NCBI GenBank assembly: GCA_950295325.1
Contig: OX485805.1
Span: 42,370,758 to 42,434,757 of the forward strand
From: Polytrichum commune
Taxonomy: Eukaryota > Streptophyta > Polytrichopsida > Polytrichales > Polytrichaceae
DNA: 64,000 bases
Direction: 5' to 3'
In this document: positions 57,673 through 64,000 of the stretch, piece after piece
Layout of the letters: every line of letters begins with the position of its first letter
Numbering within the stretch: position 1 is the stretch's first letter
Position numbers and translations under genes: made by a program
The notes under the pieces: generated by a model
Database searches by the model: none
Seen by the model: the letters and a program-made list of their open reading frames with translations, nothing else
What the model was told of the DNA's origin: nothing

Positions 57673-58249
57673 GAAAAATAGGTTGGAGGAAATTATACAT
57701 ATGAGTGTACCCCTCATTTTCCAACAAAAGTGCTCTAACATAGTATAAAAAAGAATTAACACTCAAATTATGTGCAATTTAGGTTGCCTTTGTGAATAAG
57801 GTGCCTCTTTACCCATGAAAATCATATTAGGTCATAATCAAATCGCAAAACTTATTACTAAGTTCACTCATTTGTATAGCAACTACAACAAATAAAAATA
57901 TTTTATTTTATTGCTATGGTAGTATATATCCACACACTAACAATAAATTAGTGTGGGCCAACCAAATGTGACATATTATCGTAGCTTTGAAGACCATTAA
58001 TTACTCTAACACAATCCCTTTATAATGAATGAATCACAAACCATAGAGAGGCATGTCCACATGCAACAATCCCCCCTCACCAAGAAAACAAACTTCAAGT
58101 ATATCTTTTATATAAGTATATCTTACAATTGATTCCACGATGGTTACAATATCTACACATATGTTCAATATTTACAATCAAGTTGGAAATAAGTGACTTT
58201 ACGGTAGAAAATGACAACCACATAATTGACCCGGTTAAGTTTGGAGAGA

Positions 58250-58477
58250 GGGAATTATGGCATATGAGCGTACCTCTTGGTCATCCAACATATAAGCCCT
58301 TATATAGTATGCAACTCAAATGTTACTATTTTTTTAGTTGGTTGACACTGGAATCAACTTCAAAGACCTTGAATTAGTCTAGTCTGACTCATTTGTTACA
58401 AATCAACAACAAAACATGTAGGGGTCCATGTTTTATGTTGGATGGACGAGAGGTACACTCGTATGCCATAATTTCTT
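58250..58477. repeat. Inverted-repeat MITE, family member 2
   Basis: Ends are inverted repeats of about 50 bp: GGAATTATGGCATATGAGCG and CATCCAACATA at the left, their complements at the right. Same family as 1,053–1,254. The larger neighbourhood (57,550–58,690) contains more stray copies of the ATCCAACATAAA and CATACGAG words, so insertions of this family cluster here. Confidence 0.7.
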
Positions 58478-60558
58478 GTCTATGTGAAAATTTCAATGTC
58501 CTTATACTGGAGAGAGGGGTTCATCTCAAATGACCTCAATTACACTAATTTAGGGTCCTTGAAAATAATTCCGGTGTGAAATCAACTTCAAAAAGCAACC
58601 TCAAGGGTACATACTATTGCGGGGTTTTATGTTGGATGTGAGAGAGCTGACCAATCTTGTCTAGATTGAACTCTTGTCAGAATAGGATATGTTATCCCTC
58701 TTGTAGAGTTAGGTTTAGTAGTGACAACATACATCCCTTTGCTAGTAGGGTCTTGATATTCACAGGGTAAATTATTTTACATTCCTCTTTATCTGAGTCA
58801 TGTTTAGGAAAGATAGATTACTGTCCCCACTATGAAACCCTTCTATCTGAAATTGTATGGTCAAATATTCAGATAATCAGTTCAGAGTAATTTTTGCAGC
58901 AGTTTGCTGACAATCTGCAGTTTAAAGTTACGGTACATCCCCCACTCTCAGATGGTTGTTAAGAGACTCCAACCCTTTGGCAGTCGGGTGGTGCTTAAGA
59001 GTTCTGGTGTGGTAGTTTACCAACAGTTTATAAGAGGAGACTATTCTGTCTTAACTTCCGCAGTAAGCCGCATGATCAGGTAATCATAATATCTCACTAC
59101 CAGGTATTCACATTCCAGTAATAAGTCTGAATGAGAGTCTTATTTCCATACATCTGTCCATGACGTTTTTATCTAATTCTGGTTTAACAGGATTGATGTC
59201 AACTCCTGCCCTTATTTGTTCAGAGACAACATATACTTACAGATTATCAAGAATGTTTAGAACAAGTTATTGAGTATAAACTTGTTCATACAAAACTGTT
59301 AATCAGATCAATAGTACTTATGCAGTAAAGCGATGACCAGTACAAGTAGACTTCAGAAATCTCGTTACAATTATACATATCAGAGCGGCATTCTCAAGTG
59401 GTATAGTTAAGGTGTGCCTTAAGTTAATACTCATCCCTTCTCATTAACTAGTTTGCTTCTGTTGGAAGAAAACTGTGAGAGGACTCTAATTCATATTTGC
59501 CAGGTTATCATGGCTTTAATCATAAGGACATATTTCCATAACTCAGTCAGTATTCTCAGAAACTGCGTACCAGCAAAGATTAGTTCACAACAGTTCGCTG
59601 TATTATATTAGTACCTTCACATAGTTCAGATACCCCAAATAACAGAGCAGGTACTATATCAGTTTAGGATGTAGAGAGTAGAAATTGTTTTTTCATCAAG
59701 AAAAATATAGACTCATAGTAAGAAATCCAAAGTTCAAGAAAATTTTTTAAGCCAAATTTTTCTTGGGGGATAACTATGAGTGGACAGTTCTTCGGAAGGT
59801 GCGCAACACTTGTAGAAGAGGTCCTCACCTGTGCCCATGCTCCCCACATTTACAAGAAAAGTTAGTAGAGCGTACAACAGGTGTCAACGAACCTCTTACT
59901 TGTTATCGATGTCAACAAGGCTATTCCTCTTCCTTAGAAGTAGGTAAAATTTATCCACTCTACATATATGTAGGAAATACTGGTATATTTCAATGTAATA
60001 TAAGTATAGTCTCATCAAGAATTTACGAGTAGTTTGCATCCATCAGGAGTATAATCAGTGTAGATATACTTCAATTCAGAATTAACACCTTATACTCGTC
60101 TTTAGATGAGTTAACTTTGCTCATCTTGCTGATGCTGTCTTTTCTGGAACTTAAGCAGTTCTCCTTGATCAGTTTATATGATACTGTTGAGTCAGATCCT
60201 ATACTCGCATTCAAGAGGACTGTTCTTTTTTTTTTTCAATGCTTCTCGGACTCAGTCTAGCAATTGAGCATATGCTTTCTACCACTACCGGTTCGGCTGT
60301 GCTCACATATCTACAGCGTCTCAGTTCTGAACCACGCTTCCTCCGCAGAGTTTCTCTCCCAGAACACTGTTTAAGCAGACAGACATAAAGCACCTGACTC
60401 TACGCGCTCATTTCAGGAGTACTGTCAGGCATATCGTGTGGGCGAGGATCATGTAGACCCGCCCCGCATCGCTATCTTTTTATACTGTTATTTTTTCCTT
60501 ATTTTGGACGGGCAGCCCGTAAGGGTATATTTGGAAATAGGTATTACAGAATTTCAAG

Positions 60559-60604
<46 letters not shown>

Positions 60605-61073
60605 CCACCATCCTACCCTTGGTGGTTTGTTTTCTCCCTATATTTGAGTGGGGTGCACTCACCATATAGGGAGTGCACCACCAAACTCCTTGTTTAATGA
60701 CAAATATGTCATTATAAAAAACATCACATCTCTTTCTCTTTTGAACTTTAGGATACACCAAGTTCCTGTGGTATGCCATTTTCTCTCTATATGCTACGGT
60801 ATTCATAGCCTAAATGCTTAGTGCAACGGTTTACTGTCTAACTTTGTACGGTCAATCACAAGGTAACATAACTATTGATCTACTTAGTATAGTTTGTATA
60901 CTCTGCGAATATAAATCGAAGAGTGTCTCTGAAATTCGTAAAAATTATTAACTTAGGTGTTGTGTGACTTTCCTGTAGTCATCACTGTGTTATGAACAGT
61001 AATCTGTAATAAAGCAAGGTATGAAAAAGAAGCTCTCAAAGAGTTAGTGAGTTTATACACGAGTTGAATCGAC
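58478..61073. other. No gene recognised; 3' side of the RT element
   Basis: Composition is more balanced than the AT-rich flanks. No domain was found on either strand. A (GA)n microsatellite runs from 60,562 to 60,602. Part of this region may be the 3' untranslated part of the minus-strand reverse transcriptase element. Confidence 0.45.
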
Positions 61074-63266
61074 TCACCTCTCCAGAGACTGAATAACCTT
61101 ACTCAGATCAAATTTTAGAGCTGGGAAGGACCCCAGTCTGAGAAATTTGAGCAATCGACTCTTGAGTTTATATCGTCGAAACCCATTGTCGGTTAGAATT
61201 CTTAGCAGAAATTCCAACTCGTTAAGAGCATCATGTTCGTTATTTGATAGGTACAGAATTGGAAAAGCTTGCGATTGGATGATGTTGTACGACTGCGAGA
61301 CACTCCGGTTGGATTTGAATTGTAAAAATTGTGAATACTGGAATGGAAGGTTTCGGCGTTTATCGAATTTGTGTGTTCGAAATATGCCATCGACTTCATT
61401 AATGATAGAAATTTGTATGTTCATAAAATGAGCACTTGTTCCTCGTTGTGGGAACATCGTAGAAAATCTATCAATTTCGCTTTTGATTTCAACTATCCCG
61501 AGAGGATAAATCCAGTAGGGGTTAGATGGTACTCTTTTGGCATTAGGGTCCAAAAATTGTATTATATCTCCGTTGTTTAAGACACATAGATCATCTATGT
61601 ATCGGAAAGAATGTCTGAATCTCCTCATTAGATCAGTCCTCCCGAGTGTGGCTAATCTTGTGATAAAGCTAGCTTCATATTGTAAAAAATACAGATTACA
61701 CCATAACGGACTGCAGGAAAAACCCATAGGTATTCCTGAAATCTGTCTCCAAACTCGGTCACCAAGGGTGACGAAACAGTTAGTGCTTAACCACTGGTTA
61801 AGCTGTATTAGTCTTGCTTCCCTGATTTCTACCCAAAGACCAGATTGCGGTGCCTGAGCTGCCCATTTCGTAGAGGAGGCAATCATCTTGGCTTCATCAA
61901 AGCGGACCCACAGTTTTTGTTCGGATTTCGGATGTTCAATTCGTTTCTGTTGAAAGGCATACGAAATTAATTTTGATATGGCTCCCATCAGATTGTCTTC
62001 CCCCTCAAGCGGTATAGCTTCATAGCAGTGTGCTATGTCGGCTACAAAAATATCGTGTATTGTCTCCGGCAGGTTAAGGACTAGATCCATCACTGAGTCA
62101 ATTACCCAGAAATTAGAGGTGTCAGTGTCCATTAACGAGCGGTAAGTCCGCGTACGCTTAGCAAACCATTGTTTCAGCGTAGGGAGAATACCCTTTAATG
62201 CCATAGTAATGAATTGTGCTATGGTGGAGTATATAGAATTGTGGGCATTTGTAAGCCATCTGTAGGTATTTTTGTGTTGCTTGAACGTACCCATCAGGTA
62301 TGGGAGACGAGCAGCTTGTAGAGGAATTTCCGGAAGAAGATTACAGATTTCTTCAAATAGCTCCTCTGCTTTATTCTGAGGGTTAGTCCATGAATTATTT
62401 TGTAGACAAGGGGCAAAATCTTTGCCCTGGAGTCTCAATAGTGCTTGAGCACGTATGTGCCTTATACAGATAAAGCTGGCATTTGAAGCCGCTTTATCTA
62501 GCCCGGCTATGAACAAACGTTCCTGGATCCATTGAAGTTCATCAATGGCTGAATGGATTTTCTTCCAAGAGGGTTGGGAGTATTTGTATCCGCCTTCATT
62601 CTTGGATGCTTTTTCTTTCAGAATCATCCACGTAGTATTTCTAATCCATAATGTTTGATCAGATGGGTCAATGTGTAAAATGGAACATACCTGTATCCAT
62701 GCATCAATCACTGTTTCGACAACCTCTTGTAGGCGAGTTTGTCTTAAAGGTATATGGTTGAGACCACTTTTGAAATTATTCTTCAAAATTGGGTCTCGGA
62801 TGATTTCAATGTTCATTGTGCGAACATGTATGTCTGTCAGCGAAGGGATTGTATGCACCGGGATAGTTTCCGCAGTGCTAGGGTCCAGGTATTTAGAGAA
62901 TCTTTTGGTGAGTTGACATGGACATGGTGATAGAAACGTGCTATTATCAAAAACGAAATCACGAAATACCTTTGCTGGTTTATACACTGTTGAGTGAAAC
63001 TGGTCATAGTATCTCCAGCCAAAGGTAATATTCTCCAGACAAGGAATGAGTCCATCATTTCCTTGTCTGCGAAGGGCATCGGCACAGATGTGACGTATGC
63101 TAACCCATTCCATCGCCCTATTAGGGTATAGAGAGTGCACAAAACCTATCCGTTTTATGTTAGACTCCTTACATATCGAATTTCTTCCCAATTCATCCTG
63201 TTTAACTGTTCTTGAAATTGCAATAGTATGGGAGGGATCTGTACATACCAGGATTAGTTTGTCAGC
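61074..63266 (-). CDS. Reverse transcriptase of a Penelope-like or related retroelement, intact frame
   Basis: One uninterrupted frame of about 730 codons, bounded upstream by TAA at 63,267–63,269 and ending TGA at 61,074. The first in-frame ATG is at 63,111–63,113 (MEWVSIRH), so the true start may be there or an upstream exon may exist. Counting from 63,191, residues 88–150 contain SPCPCQL and HVRTMNIEIIRD, then FIAGLDKAASN (about 227–237) and MGTFKQHKN. Catalytic motifs: VADIAHCYEAIP (about 383–394), GIPMGFSCSPLWCNLYF (486–502) and FRYIDDLCVLNN (529–540), followed by KFDKRRNLPF. The GIPMG...CNLY and RYIDD pattern differs from gypsy, copia and L1 elements. It resembles Penelope-like enzymes and a widespread invertebrate/algal RT family. 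No GIY-YIG endonuclease, RNase H or integrase is visible. The absence of stops suggests recent activity or selection. Confidence 0.8.
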   Translation of the reverse strand, partial: ADKLILVCTDPSHTIAISRTVKQDELGRNSICKESNIKRIGFVHSLYPNRAMEWVSIRHICADALRRQGNDGLIPCLENITFGWRYYDQFHSTVYKPAKVFRDFVFDNSTFLSPCPCQLTKRFSKYLDPSTAETIPVHTIPSLTDIHVRTMNIEIIRDPILKNNFKSGLNHIPLRQTRLQEVVETVIDAWIQVCSILHIDPSDQTLWIRNTTWMILKEKASKNEGGYKYSQPSWKKIHSAIDELQWIQERLFIAGLDKAASNASFICIRHIRAQALLRLQGKDFAPCLQNNSWTNPQNKAEELFEEICNLLPEIPLQAARLPYLMGTFKQHKNTYRWLTNAHNSIYSTIAQFITMALKGILPTLKQWFAKRTRTYRSLMDTDTSNFWVIDSVMDLVLNLPETIHDIFVADIAHCYEAIPLEGEDNLMGAISKLISYAFQQKRIEHPKSEQKLWVRFDEAKMIASSTKWAAQAPQSGLWVEIREARLIQLNQWLSTNCFVTLGDRVWRQISGIPMGFSCSPLWCNLYFLQYEASFITRLATLGRTDLMRRFRHSFRYIDDLCVLNNGDIIQFLDPNAKRVPSNPYWIYPLGIVEIKSEIDRFSTMFPQRGTSAHFMNIQISIINEVDGIFRTHKFDKRRNLPFQYSQFLQFKSNRSVSQSYNIIQSQAFPILYLSNNEHDALNELEFLLRILTDNGFRRYKLKSRLLKFLRLGSFPALKFDLSKVIQSLER

Positions 63267-63553
63267 TTATTCAATCCCATGAAATATTCCTGCCAAAAGC
63301 CGGAGAAGAAATAGAAGTGGTATTAGAACCGCCACTGGATCCTTCAGCCCCGTTTTGGTTACAGTACAAATAACCAACATCGTTATTTTCATGTAATCAG
63401 GCGCTGCACCGTAGTATGAAAATTCACGTTGGCGATTGACGCCATCGTCGCTTGAATCCCTGGTGTGGGCGGTGTCAGAGGGTCTTTGTACCCTTTTTTG
63501 GCCAAGTCATTGTGCCAAGAAGGGGGCTGTTTGTAATCACACAGCAATATATT

Positions 63554-63990
63554 AGTATGTGATGCGGCGCATCATTCACCTGATGTACAACAAAGACTTG
63601 TTTTCAACAAAAAGAGGTGTCGATGTATAGACCATCGGTGTGGAGATTATTGAGCTATCCAAAAGGGGTAATCTAAAATCATCCAGTCATATATTTAGTA
63701 TGTTATGAACAGCATCGTCCATATATACCCTGTCGTAAAGCCATGACTTATTTTCAGACAACCAGGGGAAAGTCAGTCGATGAATCAACCATTAGTGCAC
63801 AGGACATATCACATAGATTATCCTGTCAGCAAGGGGCCGTTTCTGATCCCATAATAGTATGTTAGTGTGCTATACAAAATATTGTTTATTACACACCAAA
63901 TGAGAAGCTAGGTTTTAATTTCAGAAAACATGAAAGAAATACTGTCGATGATTACATCGTTAGTATGAGGAAAATGCCACATAATTTATC
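63554..63990. repeat. Degenerate tandem repeat upstream of the RT frame
   Basis: Three diverged units anchored by AGTATGT/AGTATGTTA at 63,554, 63,697 and 63,856 (spacing 143–159 bp). Each contains a CTTRTTTTCA- or TTTTAATTTCAG-like word and GTCGATG. They lie on the 5' side of the minus-strand RT frame, where retroelement promoters or terminal repeats would be. Confidence 0.5.
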
Positions 63991-64000
63991 GTGGCAGTAA

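Noticed and set aside
59763-60032. Cysteine-containing 89-codon plus frame
   Set aside because: No ATG at its start, no homologous motif and no codon bias; treated as chance.

Overview
This is a transposon-rich, AT-rich nuclear window from a plant-type eukaryote. The sequence shows a plant-like ubiquitin–eS31 fusion gene with a spliced second codon block and telo-box motifs, a nuclear tRNA-Ser(AGA), TAA-flanked Tourist-like MITEs, CACTA and MULE-type transposases of plant families, and Ty3/gypsy and Ty1/copia remnants. A streptophyte is well supported. A non-seed plant or charophyte alga is my inference, because retrotransposons carrying a DNA methyltransferase have been reported from charophytes; the species cannot be named from sequence alone.

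The centrepiece is a 10.3 kb Ty3/gypsy retrotransposon on the minus strand (coding span 13,105–23,372). Its order is gag (two zinc knuckles), aspartic protease, a complete-looking C5 cytosine DNA methyltransferase domain, reverse transcriptase, RNase H, integrase, and a C-terminal PHD finger. It therefore joins a predicted DNA-methylation writer and a predicted chromatin reader in one mobile polyprotein. This copy is dead: it has about eight in-frame stops, one frameshift, a 979 bp solo LTR in the RNase H/integrase junction (TSD CGTTT), and a 1,965 bp insertion with a 12 bp target duplication between protease and methyltransferase.

Layout. 1–11,985: mostly non-coding, with several inverted-repeat elements, one GC-raised exon-like island (4,799–5,266) and three TAA-separated MITEs in a row (5,350–6,308). 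11,985–12,720: copia fragment. 13,105–23,372: the gypsy element. 23.5–26.1 kb: tandem repeats, then tRNA-Ser. 26.3–28 kb: four related coding-like modules, three on one strand and one inverted. 31,485–32,598: a 1.1 kb Tourist-like element inside another repeat. 33.5–36.6 kb: decayed MULE-like transposase (minus). 39.9–42.4 kb: decayed CACTA transposase (minus), abutted by a near-perfect 394 bp palindrome. 43.9–44.4 kb: 117 bp tandem repeats. 46,895–47,315: MITE with 8 bp TSD. 48.5–51.6 kb: decayed MULE/FAR1-type transposase with SWIM finger (plus). 53–54.7 kb: duplicated repeats and GC-rich patches. 54,866–55,607: the only confident host protein gene, ubiquitin–eS31. 61,074–63,266: a long uninterrupted reverse transcriptase frame (minus) resembling Penelope-like or related elements, with degenerate tandem repeats just upstream.

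Apart from the ubiquitin–eS31 gene, the tRNA and possibly the exon island, nearly all coding sequence is of transposable-element origin.
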